The notes under the pieces are model-generated. The model had not been told where the DNA came from. It was given only the letters and a program-made list of their open reading frames with translations, and did no database searches. From the NCBI GenBank assembly GCA_949288685.1, contig CASELB010000191.1, forward strand, positions 1 to 6,061: 6,061 bases of DNA, written 5' to 3'. Position numbers and translations under genes: made by a program. Every line of letters begins with the position of its first letter. The stretch's first letter is position 1. Of the stretch, positions 1-5,747 are shown one piece after another. The DNA comes from an uncultured bacterium (GTDB lineage: Bacteria > Cyanobacteriota > Vampirovibrionia > Gastranaerophilales > Gastranaerophilaceae).

Positions 1-86
1 GCCGATGTGATGAAATTGGTAGACGTGTCGGACTCAAAATCCGATGAGGTTCACCCCTCGTGCCGGTTCGACTCCGGCCATCGGCA
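1..86 (+). tRNA. tRNA-Leu, anticodon CAA
   Basis: This is a complete class II tRNA that decodes UUG leucine codons. The acceptor stem pairs GCCGATG (1-7) with CATCGGC (79-85) without mismatch, followed by discriminator A86, as expected for leucine. The anticodon stem TCGGA/TCCGA (28-32 and 40-44) encloses loop CTCAAAA, placing anticodon CAA at 35-37. A long variable arm with a GAGG/CCTC stem lies at about 45-61 and is diagnostic of Leu, Ser or Tyr tRNAs. The T arm is GCCGG-TTCGACT-CCGGC (62-78). The 3' CCA is not encoded (AATT follows), so it must be added by a nucleotidyltransferase. The window begins exactly at the tRNA 5' end, so its promoter is out of view. Confidence 0.97.
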
Positions 87-121
87 AATTTTCACACTAA
101 GGGAAATTGGAGGTATGATAT

Positions 122-661
122 ATGAAATACATGTGTACTATTTGCGGTTATGTTTGTGAAGGTAATGCACCGGAAAATTGCCCGGTTTGCAAAGCTCCCA
201 GAGAAAAATTTAAAGCTATTGATGAAGGAAGCAAACAATACGCAACCGAACATATAGTCGGTGTTGCAAAGGGTGTTGATGCAGAAATTTTACAAGGTTT
301 AAAAGAACATTTTGCCGGTGAATGTACAGAAGTGGGTATGTACCTTGCAATGAGCAGACAGGCTGAAAGAGAAGGGTATCCGGAAATTGCGGAAGCATAC
401 AAAAGATACGCTTTTGAAGAAGCTGAACACGCGGCAAAATTTGCTGAACTTTTAGGTGAAGTGCTTACTGACAACACCAAGAAAAATCTTGAAATGAGAG
501 CAGAAGCTGAATTTGGCGCTTGTGACGGCAAATTTGCTATTGCTAAAAGAGCAAAAGAATTAGGTCTTGATGCTATTCATGATACAGTACACGAAATGGC
601 AAAAGACGAAGCACGCCACGGACAAGGGTTTGAAGGTTTGCTTAAAAGATATTTTGCATAA
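122..661 (+). CDS. Reverse rubrerythrin (rubredoxin domain followed by ferritin-like diiron domain)
   Basis: Proteins of this family are cytoplasmic non-haem diiron peroxidases that reduce hydrogen peroxide with electrons from NAD(P)H via rubredoxin-type partners, protecting anaerobes from oxygen. The 179-residue protein has a rubredoxin-type iron site first (Cys5-x2-Cys8 and Cys20-Pro-x-Cys23), then a ferritin-like four-helix bundle from about residue 45. Visible diiron ligand candidates are Glu67/Glu70 in the first helix, ExxH at Glu100-His103, and ExxH at Glu163-His166. The domain order is opposite to classical rubrerythrin, where rubredoxin is C-terminal, and the length fits the reverse type. 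The start is set by a strong GGAGG at 109-113, eight bases before the ATG; an out-of-frame ATG at 115 is too close to it. The gene begins 35 bases after tRNA-Leu with no obvious promoter between, and ends before a hairpin terminator. Assignment is firm at family level; in vivo electron donor and substrate are inferred. Confidence 0.93.
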   Translation: MKYMCTICGYVCEGNAPENCPVCKAPREKFKAIDEGSKQYATEHIVGVAKGVDAEILQGLKEHFAGECTEVGMYLAMSRQAEREGYPEIAEAYKRYAFEEAEHAAKFAELLGEVLTDNTKKNLEMRAEAEFGACDGKFAIAKRAKELGLDAIHDTVHEMAKDEARHGQGFEGLLKRYFA

Positions 662-694
662 CTAAAATTTTATTTTGTGAATGTTGGATAGACT

Positions 695-721
695 GGGCTG
701 TTTTATAACAGCTCTTTTTTT
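695..721 (+). terminator. Rho-independent terminator after reverse rubrerythrin
   Basis: GGGCTGTT (695-702) pairs with AACAGCTC (707-714), an 8-base-pair stem with one G-U pair, around a TTAT loop. It is followed directly by seven T residues (715-721). The position, 33 bases after the rubrerythrin stop and just before the end of the convergent lpxK gene, fits termination of the rightward tRNA/rubrerythrin transcript. In the leftward direction there is no T tract after the stem, so it should not serve lpxK. Confidence 0.85.
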
Positions 722-723
722 AT

Positions 724-1743
724 TCAGTTTAAAATACCTTCAACATCCAGCTTTGTTCCGAGTTTCAGAGCATAAATATTATCTAAATCATATCTTGCAA
801 GTTTTACAGCATCTTTTTCCGTTGTAACAATTGTTCCGCTGATATTTTCAACATCAGCTTTTGTATAGGGATGATGATCGTCAAATGTAATTTTTTGCAG
901 AATATTGAAATCTTTTTCTAAAAATTGATAAAACTGCTCCGGCTGCCCGATAGCTGAAATAGCTGTTATGTCTTTGCCTTTATCAAGATGTTCACCTGAT
1001 TTAATATTATAAATATATTCAGGTTCCACCTTGCAAACAAATGCCGGAATATTTATTTTTTTGGAAATTACACATGCATATTTTTCAGCACGTGAATGTT
1101 CAATATTTTTACTTACAACAATTATCTTATCTGCACGATTAATGCATTCCAGCCCTTCCCTTAACGGTCCCTGCGGCAGTTGTTTTTCATTCCCGAACAT
1201 TTTTACGGAATCAACAAGAAGAAGATTAATATCCCTGTTAAGCCTCCTGTACTGAAACCCGTCGTCAAGAATTATATGTGTGACCCCAAATTTTTCAACG
1301 GCATATTTAGCAGATTTAACACGGTCTTTACAGGTAATAACCGCACAACCGTCAAGATTAACGGCAAGCCAGTACGGCTCATCACCGGCTTCTTTAGCGT
1401 TATGATAAAGGTTTACACCATCCGAAATAACATTAACATTTTTATTAGATAATTCTCCGCCGTATCCGCGGGAAAGAATACAAACTTTTTTACCCGATGA
1501 CAAAAGATAGCGGGCAATTTCAGCAACAACAGGAGTTTTTCCGACTCCGCCGGTTGTTAAATTTCCTACACTTATTACTTCTGCCGGCACTTTGCAAGGT
1601 TTCAACAAACCAGTATTATAAAATAAATTTTTCATGCCGGCTCCTGCGGCATAAAATATTGAACACAGACCTAAAGCGTAGTATACAGAGCCTTTGACAT
1701 TTTTATCGTAATGAATTTTGGTTATTTCTGTTTTTAAATTCAT
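724..1743 (-). CDS. lpxK: Tetraacyldisaccharide 4'-kinase (lipid A 4'-kinase)
   Basis: LpxK phosphorylates the 4' position of the lipid A disaccharide-1-phosphate with ATP to form lipid IVA, at the cytoplasmic face of the inner membrane in the Raetz pathway. From the ATG at 1743 the protein has 339 residues, near the usual 310-340. An N-terminal hydrophobic stretch (about residues 22-36) fits membrane association. Signature motifs occur in order: P-loop GNLTTGGVGKTP (60-71), RGYGG (92-96), AGDEPYW (119-125), DDGFQYRRL (160-168), LPQGPLREG (189-197), FDDHHPY (287-293) and TTEKDAVKL (307-315). The DDGFQ motif is usually followed by His but has Tyr165 here. A TTG at 1761 would add six residues; neither start has a Shine-Dalgarno, and the ATG is preferred because the extension is only LYNFF-like and overlaps a TATAAT box. 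The gene lies after the rpsP terminator and probably depends on its own promoter or read-through. Confidence 0.95.
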   Translation of the reverse strand: MNLKTEITKIHYDKNVKGSVYYALGLCSIFYAAGAGMKNLFYNTGLLKPCKVPAEVISVGNLTTGGVGKTPVVAEIARYLLSSGKKVCILSRGYGGELSNKNVNVISDGVNLYHNAKEAGDEPYWLAVNLDGCAVITCKDRVKSAKYAVEKFGVTHIILDDGFQYRRLNRDINLLLVDSVKMFGNEKQLPQGPLREGLECINRADKIIVVSKNIEHSRAEKYACVISKKINIPAFVCKVEPEYIYNIKSGEHLDKGKDITAISAIGQPEQFYQFLEKDFNILQKITFDDHHPYTKADVENISGTIVTTEKDAVKLARYDLDNIYALKLGTKLDVEGILN

Positions 1744-1749
1744 AAAAAA

Positions 1750-1755
1750 ATTATA
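1750..1755 (-). promoter_or_regulatory. Candidate -10 box for lpxK
   Basis: The minus strand reads TATAAT here, a perfect -10 hexamer, followed by six T residues and then the ATG at 1743. No good -35 hexamer is seen 16-18 bases upstream, where the sequence is T-rich. If used, transcription would start at or within a base or two of the lpxK start codon, giving a leaderless or nearly leaderless message. This agrees with the absence of a ribosome binding site but remains inference, because a T-rich tract after a terminator easily yields such a hexamer by chance. Confidence 0.3.
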
Positions 1756-1773
1756 CAACAAATAACAGGCAAC

Positions 1774-1797
1774 AAAAAAGACCGGCTTACGCCGGTC
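1774..1797 (-). terminator. Rho-independent terminator after rpsP
   Basis: On the minus strand GACCGGC pairs with GCCGGTC (seven uninterrupted pairs at 1791-1797 and 1780-1786) around a GTAA tetraloop, followed immediately by six T residues (1779-1774). It starts 22 bases beyond the rpsP stop codon, so it should end the bS16 message and separate it from lpxK. On the plus strand the hairpin is followed, after three bases, by seven T residues (1801-1807), so it could also stop rightward read-through. Confidence 0.88.
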
Positions 1798-1819
1798 TCC
1801 TTTTTTTATAAAAGTTAAT

Positions 1820-2215
1820 TTACGCTTCCGGAGCAGCTTCTTCAGCCGGAGCAGCCGCAGCAGCTTCAGCCTCTGCCTTCGCTTGTGCTTCTGCTTCAGC
1901 TTTTGCTTTTGCTTCAGCCTCAGCTTTTGCCTGTGCTTTCTTAGAAAGTTTAACAGTTTCAGGCTTTTTGTAATTCAAAGAGCCGTCAGCATTACAATTT
2001 GCCATAAGATACTTAACTGTATCAGTTGGCTGTGCACCTTTTTTAACCCAATCTTGAGCTTTAGCAAGGTCAAACTTCATTTCCTTAGTTTTCGGGTTAT
2101 AGAAACCAAGTTCTTCAACCGGTCTGCCTTCACGCTTTGTTGTAGAGTTAATAACAATTATTCTGTAATGCGGGTCTTTCTTAGCACCCAATCTTTTAAG
2201 TCTTATTTTAAGCAT
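1820..2215 (-). CDS. rpsP: 30S ribosomal protein bS16 with long Ala/Glu/Lys tail
   Basis: bS16 is a small-subunit ribosomal protein that binds 16S rRNA and assists 30S assembly. The 131-residue product has the family core in its first 80 residues: MLKIRLKRLGAKKDPHYRI at the N terminus, then RPVEELGFYNP (about 31-41) and a WVKKGAQPTDTV segment (about 56-67). The core is followed by roughly 40 residues made almost only of Ala, Glu, Lys and Gln, ending in an Ala/Pro/Glu stretch; this tail is low complexity and probably helical or disordered. The start has a good GAAGGA ribosome binding site on the minus strand (2229-2224), eight bases before the ATG. In many bacteria rpsP is followed by rimM and trmD; here it is a single gene closed by a strong terminator, with lpxK beyond. 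A function for the tail is unknown; the family call is secure. Confidence 0.97.
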   Translation of the reverse strand: MLKIRLKRLGAKKDPHYRIIVINSTTKREGRPVEELGFYNPKTKEMKFDLAKAQDWVKKGAQPTDTVKYLMANCNADGSLNYKKPETVKLSKKAQAKAEAEAKAKAEAEAQAKAEAEAAAAAPAEEAAPEA

Positions 2216-2303
2216 TATTTTATTCCTTCTTTTTGTCTACATTGCAAAATCTAGCCGCTTGATTTCGCCGGAAATATACTTAGAGGAATAGTGTACTTCC
2301 ATG

Positions 2304-2330
2304 AATATAGAAACATAAATAAAATCTCAA
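2304..2330 (-). promoter_or_regulatory. Weak candidate promoter for rpsP
   Basis: The 166-base gap between the radical SAM gene and rpsP shows no strong terminator for the former, and a ribosomal protein gene is expected to have its own promoter here. The best pair I see on the minus strand is TTGAGA (2330-2325) and TATATT (2309-2304), separated by 15 bases, which is shorter than the usual 16-18. Other A/T-rich hexamers nearby, such as TATACT further upstream with no matching -35, are about as good, so the exact site is uncertain. Confidence 0.2.
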
Positions 2331-2381
2331 ATCAAGTATAAACAATCTATTGGAAGTAAATTGTTAACATTTATTACCGGA

Positions 2382-3776
2382 TTATTTACGTAAAAGCAGG
2401 TTAATACCGGCTTTGAAATAATTTTTAAATTCCGAAAAAGAACGCAGCCTGAAAAGCGTTCTTAAAATAAACGCCGGACGTAAATAAAAGCGCTTAATTG
2501 CCTGTTTATGAAGTTCAAAAACTTTTTCTTTGGAAAGAGAGTGTGTTCTTACAACCGGATAATAATAAGCACTCCGGTAAGACGTTGTTAAATCAAATAG
2601 TTTTTCTTTAACCGCGTAATCATAGAACCGGGTTCCCGGCAGCGGTGTTGCAGTATAAAAACTTATAAAATCACTGTCAAGTTCTATTGCAAATTTAATT
2701 GTCTCTTCAACAGTCTCTTCTGTTTCCCAAGGGAGACCTATAACAAAATAATTATAAATCTTTATCTTTGCTTTTTTAAGTATTTTAACCGCATTTCTGA
2801 CAGTATCCGGTGTAATCCTTTTTCCGATTTTATCAAGAATCATCTGCGAACCGCTTTCAACTCCGATACTCATAAGACGACAACCTGACTTGTACATCAA
2901 ATCCGCCATTTCCTGCGAAACAGTATCCGCTCTTGTATTTGCAGACCACACTATATTTAGTTTTTCATCAATGATTTTTTTACATAACTCCATTGTCCAA
3001 TATTTATCTATATCAAAAATATCCGACCAGAACAAAAAGTTTTTTATATTATATTTTTCAATACATTCTTTAATCTCAAGAATAATATTTTCAACACTTC
3101 TCATTCTAACTTTAATACCCGATACGGGAGTTGCAAGACAAAAAAAACAATGGAACGGGCAGCCTCGTGAAACCTTGATTACAGCCTGAACTTTTCCGTT
3201 ATCCGGACGCCTGTACAAATTATTATCAACAAGATGCCTTGCGGGGAAGGGGAGGGCATCAAGGTTTTCATTAAACCTTCGGGGTTTATTTTTAACCCCC
3301 TGCATATTAGATTTGTAACAAATCCCCGGAATTTCATCATCAGGAACATTATCCAGTATATCTTTTAAAGTAAGTTCTGCCTCACCTATAATTACATAAT
3401 CAAGAAACTGATTTTCATAAATAGCATTCGTATTATAAGTAAGGAACAACGCCCCTTTTACAATAATTTTAACCTGGGGTAAAATATCTTTTGCCTCTTT
3501 AAGCGCTTTCATATCAGATTTAAATGTCGGCGTTGCAATATTTGCCACAATATAATCCGGCTTAAAGTCTAATAAATCTTGTTTAAAGTCTCCGCCGAGA
3601 CTGTAATCCGCAATCTTTGCTTCACAACCTGACATTTCAGCAATAGAAGCAAGATACATTAAATCAACCGGCGGGAGCGGCGGAATAACAAGCAGGTTTT
3701 CTGTCGGCTGCTGACAACGGTCTTCCCTGTTCATAACTGGGGATGGAGGATATATTAAGAGAACACGCCTTTTCAA
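2382..3776 (-). CDS. B12-binding-domain radical SAM protein (BchE/Hpn-like group), function unknown
   Basis: The 464-residue protein has the layout of cobalamin-type radical SAM enzymes. An N-terminal Rossmann-like domain (about 1-145) starts with RVLLIYPPSP, continues with PLPPVDLMYLASI (about 33-45) and ends with GEAELTL (131-137). A radical SAM barrel follows, with the 4Fe-4S motif Cys206-x3-Cys210-x2-Cys213 in SRGCPFHCFFC, then GVESGS (305-310), VIGLPWETEE (about 345-354) and TPLPGTRFY (377-385). A basic helical tail closes the protein. Relatives methylate or rearrange lipids, hopanoids, bacteriochlorophyll precursors and natural products, so the substrate cannot be stated. The canonical cobalamin-ligand DxHxxG reads DYSLGG (57-62), with Ser in place of His. 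The start is a TTG with a strong ribosome binding site; an out-of-frame ATG lies four bases upstream. The gene begins 12 bases after the transporter stop, so the two form an operon. Confidence 0.85.
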   Translation of the reverse strand: MKRRVLLIYPPSPVMNREDRCQQPTENLLVIPPLPPVDLMYLASIAEMSGCEAKIADYSLGGDFKQDLLDFKPDYIVANIATPTFKSDMKALKEAKDILPQVKIIVKGALFLTYNTNAIYENQFLDYVIIGEAELTLKDILDNVPDDEIPGICYKSNMQGVKNKPRRFNENLDALPFPARHLVDNNLYRRPDNGKVQAVIKVSRGCPFHCFFCLATPVSGIKVRMRSVENIILEIKECIEKYNIKNFLFWSDIFDIDKYWTMELCKKIIDEKLNIVWSANTRADTVSQEMADLMYKSGCRLMSIGVESGSQMILDKIGKRITPDTVRNAVKILKKAKIKIYNYFVIGLPWETEETVEETIKFAIELDSDFISFYTATPLPGTRFYDYAVKEKLFDLTTSYRSAYYYPVVRTHSLSKEKVFELHKQAIKRFYLRPAFILRTLFRLRSFSEFKNYFKAGINLLLRK

Positions 3777-3781
3777 ACATA

Positions 3782-3787
3782 CCTCCC
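3782..3787 (-). promoter_or_regulatory. Ribosome binding site that selects the TTG start of the radical SAM gene
   Basis: The minus strand reads GGGAGG at 3787-3782, a near-perfect anti-16S match. It is five bases before the in-frame TTG at 3776 but only one base before an ATG at 3780 that lies in another frame. Spacing therefore favours TTG, and the TTG frame immediately gives the expected KRRVLLIYPPS opening of B12-binding radical SAM proteins. The site lies in the 12-base gap after the transporter stop codon. Confidence 0.8.
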
Positions 3788-3788
3788 G

Positions 3789-5177
3789 CTAACCGGCTGA
3801 AGTAATTATTTTTTCTTTGATTGAAGCCGCAATTATTGCCGCAAATACAAGCGATGCAGCACCTATAAAAAACGCGTATTCCCAGTGATAATTTATTCCT
3901 TCCGGCGTGCGGAATGCACATGAATTAATAAACCACGCAACCAGAGTACATACAAGAACCTGCGGACCTGCTATAAATATATTAAATATTCCCATAACAG
4001 AACCTTCCGTTCCCGCTTTTATGTATTGCGAAAGCATAGCAAAGGGAAGTGCACAAATACTTGCCCAGCCAATACCCGACAATGCCATTAAAAGGATTAC
4101 CGCTTTATGGTTATGCGTAAGCCCCATACCAAGGTAAGCAAGCGCCATTGATAACACTGAAATTATATGAACCCTTTTGTTCCCGTACTTTGCGGAAAGA
4201 AAGCCGATAGGTATTGCAACAAGGAAACAAACAAGGTTAAACACGGCAAAACATACTGATGAAAAATTTGTCGCAACAAGCGTCTTATTTTCAAACATTT
4301 CTTTTGCCAATTCTGATACATCACTCAAATCAGGAATTTGAAACACCGTATGTATAGCATACTGGGTAAAGTTTATAAGAAGACACATTGTTCCAATCCA
4401 GGTGAAAAATTGCATCAGACATATTTTGGAAACCTCGGGAGAAAGCCCGAAAAAGTCTTTTAGAGATTGAAGGAAACTAAATCTTTCTTCCGGCTCTTCC
4501 GTCTGTATCTTAGTTTTTTTAGTACTATGTTCTTTGATAGTAATACATGTCCATGTCATAGCAAGGACAAAGGCGAGAGCAGCCATAATAAACTGCGCCG
4601 GAATAGGCATCTGGTAATCAAACGCCCATTTAAGAAACGGAGCAACACCGGCAGCAACAACAGAACCAAGCCCGATAGACAAACTCATATAAGAGTTTGC
4701 AACAGAATGCTGCTGCGGCGGAACGACGTCAGGAACAAGCGCCCTATAGGGACCTTGCGCAACATTAATACACGCATCAATAATCCATATCATAACAGCA
4801 GCTATAAGCAGTCCCGTAATTTCAGGCAAATGGAGATTATAATGTGCACCTATTTTTTCAGCAATAAGACCTGAGTTTGGAAAAATCCAGAGAGCAATTG
4901 CAGAAATCACCGCACCTAAAAATAAATACGGACGACGGCGCCCGAATACAGTACGAGTTCTGTCAGAAAGTGCACCAACAAGAGGCTGAACAATCATACC
5001 GGTGAACGGACCCGCTAACCATATAAGCCCGTAAATAAACGGATCAGCACCAAGATTTTCGGTAACCGGACCTGACAAAATAATTCTCATCTGCCACGCA
5101 AATTGCAAACCGAAAAACCCGAGAGCAAAGTTTAAAAACTGACCGGTCGTAAATCTTTTCAACTCAACATTATCCAT
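3789..5177 (-). CDS. MFS transporter, SLC45/GPH-like (putative sugar:cation symporter)
   Basis: This is a 462-residue inner-membrane carrier with about twelve hydrophobic segments, roughly at 14-34, 48-70, 85-101, 121-142, 161-183, 193-214, 252-273, 303-327, 336-353, 358-380, 393-417 and 432-455. A charged cytoplasmic loop (215-250, Lys/Glu/Thr-rich) divides the two halves. The loop after the second helix holds GALSDRTRTVFGRRRPY (68-84), the MFS signature in the form seen in sucrose/maltose proton symporters of the SLC45/SUT type and related GPH carriers. The preceding GPFTGMIVQP is also typical of that group. Family members usually import glycosides with protons or sodium, but the substrate is not visible here and other small molecules are possible. 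The ATG start is preceded by AAGGGG (5189-5184) six bases upstream. A good promoter lies at 5234-5262. The gene is followed within 12 bases by a radical SAM gene and preceded by an XRE regulator, suggesting a regulated uptake or export module. Confidence 0.85.
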   Translation of the reverse strand: MDNVELKRFTTGQFLNFALGFFGLQFAWQMRIILSGPVTENLGADPFIYGLIWLAGPFTGMIVQPLVGALSDRTRTVFGRRRPYLFLGAVISAIALWIFPNSGLIAEKIGAHYNLHLPEITGLLIAAVMIWIIDACINVAQGPYRALVPDVVPPQQHSVANSYMSLSIGLGSVVAAGVAPFLKWAFDYQMPIPAQFIMAALAFVLAMTWTCITIKEHSTKKTKIQTEEPEERFSFLQSLKDFFGLSPEVSKICLMQFFTWIGTMCLLINFTQYAIHTVFQIPDLSDVSELAKEMFENKTLVATNFSSVCFAVFNLVCFLVAIPIGFLSAKYGNKRVHIISVLSMALAYLGMGLTHNHKAVILLMALSGIGWASICALPFAMLSQYIKAGTEGSVMGIFNIFIAGPQVLVCTLVAWFINSCAFRTPEGINYHWEYAFFIGAASLVFAAIIAASIKEKIITSAG

Positions 5178-5209
5178 AAAAAGCCCCTTACAAACTCCAT
5201 GAAAAAACA

Positions 5210-5222
5210 GGTTTTATAAACC
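5210..5222. promoter_or_regulatory. Palindrome in the transporter leader, possible operator
   Basis: GGTTT-TAT-AAACC is a perfect 13-base inverted repeat with a three-base centre. It lies just downstream of the expected transcription start of the transporter promoter (about 5227), where a repressor would block elongation or initiation. A role for the neighbouring XRE protein is inference; the arms are short and A/T-rich in part, so chance is a real alternative. Confidence 0.25.
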
Positions 5223-5233
5223 CTCCTTGTTTA

Positions 5234-5262
5234 AGTGTACATTTAAAATATTTCACGGTCAA
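5234..5262 (-). promoter_or_regulatory. Promoter of the transporter-radical SAM operon
   Basis: On the minus strand TTGACC (5262-5257) and TACACT (5239-5234) are separated by exactly 17 bases, matching sigma-70 consensus at five of six and four of six positions. The promoter sits immediately after the XRE stop codon and 57 bases before the transporter ATG. The spacer contains the palindrome AAATATTT (5246-5253), also present in both copies of a direct repeat upstream of the XRE gene, so this promoter may be controlled by that regulator. Confidence 0.55.
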
Positions 5263-5271
5263 TAGTAAAAG

Positions 5272-5583
5272 TTACAAGGACTCACAAAATTTATATACAA
5301 GCCTTACCAGATTATCGTCATTTTCCAGTTTGTTAAACAATTCTTCTTTCAGATCCTCAACAGGTCTAAGATAATCAAACTTGTATAACTCGTATATTTT
5401 AACGTTTAAAGAACGTGCAATTTTGCGCAGCGTATCAGGGGAAGGATAAAATCTGCCTGTCTCAATATAACTCATATTGGGCGGTTCTATTCCAACCAAT
5501 TCTGCAAGTTTTTCTTGTGTAATCTGCCTTTTTTTTCTGATTTCTTTAATTCTTTGACCGAGTAGTTTTTTTACATCGTCCAT
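5272..5583 (-). CDS. XRE-family helix-turn-helix transcriptional regulator
   Basis: This is a 103-residue DNA-binding protein of the lambda Cro/C1 type. The five-helix HTH domain covers about residues 9-66: RIKEIRKKRQITQEKLAELV, with the turn at GIEPP, and a recognition helix around PPNMSYIETGR (34-44). The following PSPDTLRKIARSLNVKIYEL is typical of the domain end. Residues 70-103 form a short charged, probably helical tail that may mediate dimerisation. No ligand-binding or protease domain is present. The start is the only ATG that keeps the full first helix, but it has no clear Shine-Dalgarno; the leader is A/T-rich and translation may be weak. It lies upstream of and in line with the transporter-radical SAM operon, whose promoter starts just past this stop codon, so local control of that operon and autoregulation are the likely roles. 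DNA target and signal are unknown. Confidence 0.88.
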   Translation of the reverse strand: MDDVKKLLGQRIKEIRKKRQITQEKLAELVGIEPPNMSYIETGRFYPSPDTLRKIARSLNVKIYELYKFDYLRPVEDLKEELFNKLENDDNLVRLVYKFCESL

Positions 5584-5593
5584 AAGTGTATTA

Positions 5594-5607
5594 TTAAATA
5601 TTTACAA
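5594..5607. repeat. 14-base direct repeat, copy 1
   Basis: TTAAATATTTACAA ends 11 bases upstream of the XRE start codon and is repeated exactly at 5693-5706. The core AAATATTT (5596-5603) is a perfect palindrome. Being close to the start codon and downstream of the candidate -10 at 5630-5635, it could be an autorepression operator, but it is all A/T except one C. Confidence 0.5.
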
Positions 5608-5671
5608 CTTACAACACATAACGCGCTGTATTATATAACTGCCATAAATATAATATACTATATAAGTAAGA

Positions 5672-5683
5672 TTAATGCATTAA
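5672..5683. repeat. Perfect 12-base palindrome
   Basis: TTAATGCATTAA is a perfect inverted repeat in the XRE upstream region. A related split version, TAATG-TATTG-CATTA, lies at 5741-5755 and half sites TAATG recur at 5762-5766 and 5786-5790. Spaced related half sites of this type are common in operators of small HTH regulators, so these are candidate binding sites; this is not shown by the sequence alone. Confidence 0.4.
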
Positions 5684-5692
5684 ATTATCTTT

Positions 5693-5706
5693 TTAAATAT
5701 TTACAA
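5693..5706. repeat. 14-base direct repeat, copy 2
   Basis: This is an exact second copy of TTAAATATTTACAA, 99 bases from copy 1 (5594-5607) in the same orientation. Its palindromic core AAATATTT is at 5695-5702. It lies upstream of the presumed XRE -10 box, giving a two-site arrangement flanking that promoter. Confidence 0.5.
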
Positions 5707-5747
5707 ATGTTTACCATTAAGTTTGTCGGAATTCGTTATTTAATGTA

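Noticed and set aside
148..531. Minus-strand frame of 127 codons opposite reverse rubrerythrin
   Set aside because: It is antisense to a gene with complete metal-binding motifs and has no ribosome binding site or family resemblance.
1883..2254. Plus-strand frame of 123 codons opposite rpsP
   Set aside because: Its Cys/Phe/Ser-rich start is only the complement of the Ala/Glu/Lys tail of bS16; it is a shadow frame.
2341..2365. Terminator for the radical SAM gene from AACAAT/ATTGTT
   Set aside because: The stem is six A/T-rich pairs with a 13-base loop and only three T residues after it, too weak for an intrinsic terminator.
3664..3921. Minus-strand frame of 85 codons across the transporter/radical SAM junction
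   Set aside because: It overlaps the ends of two well-supported genes in another frame, and its Cys-rich composition matches no family; the ATG at 3780 within it is the decoy discussed for the radical SAM start.
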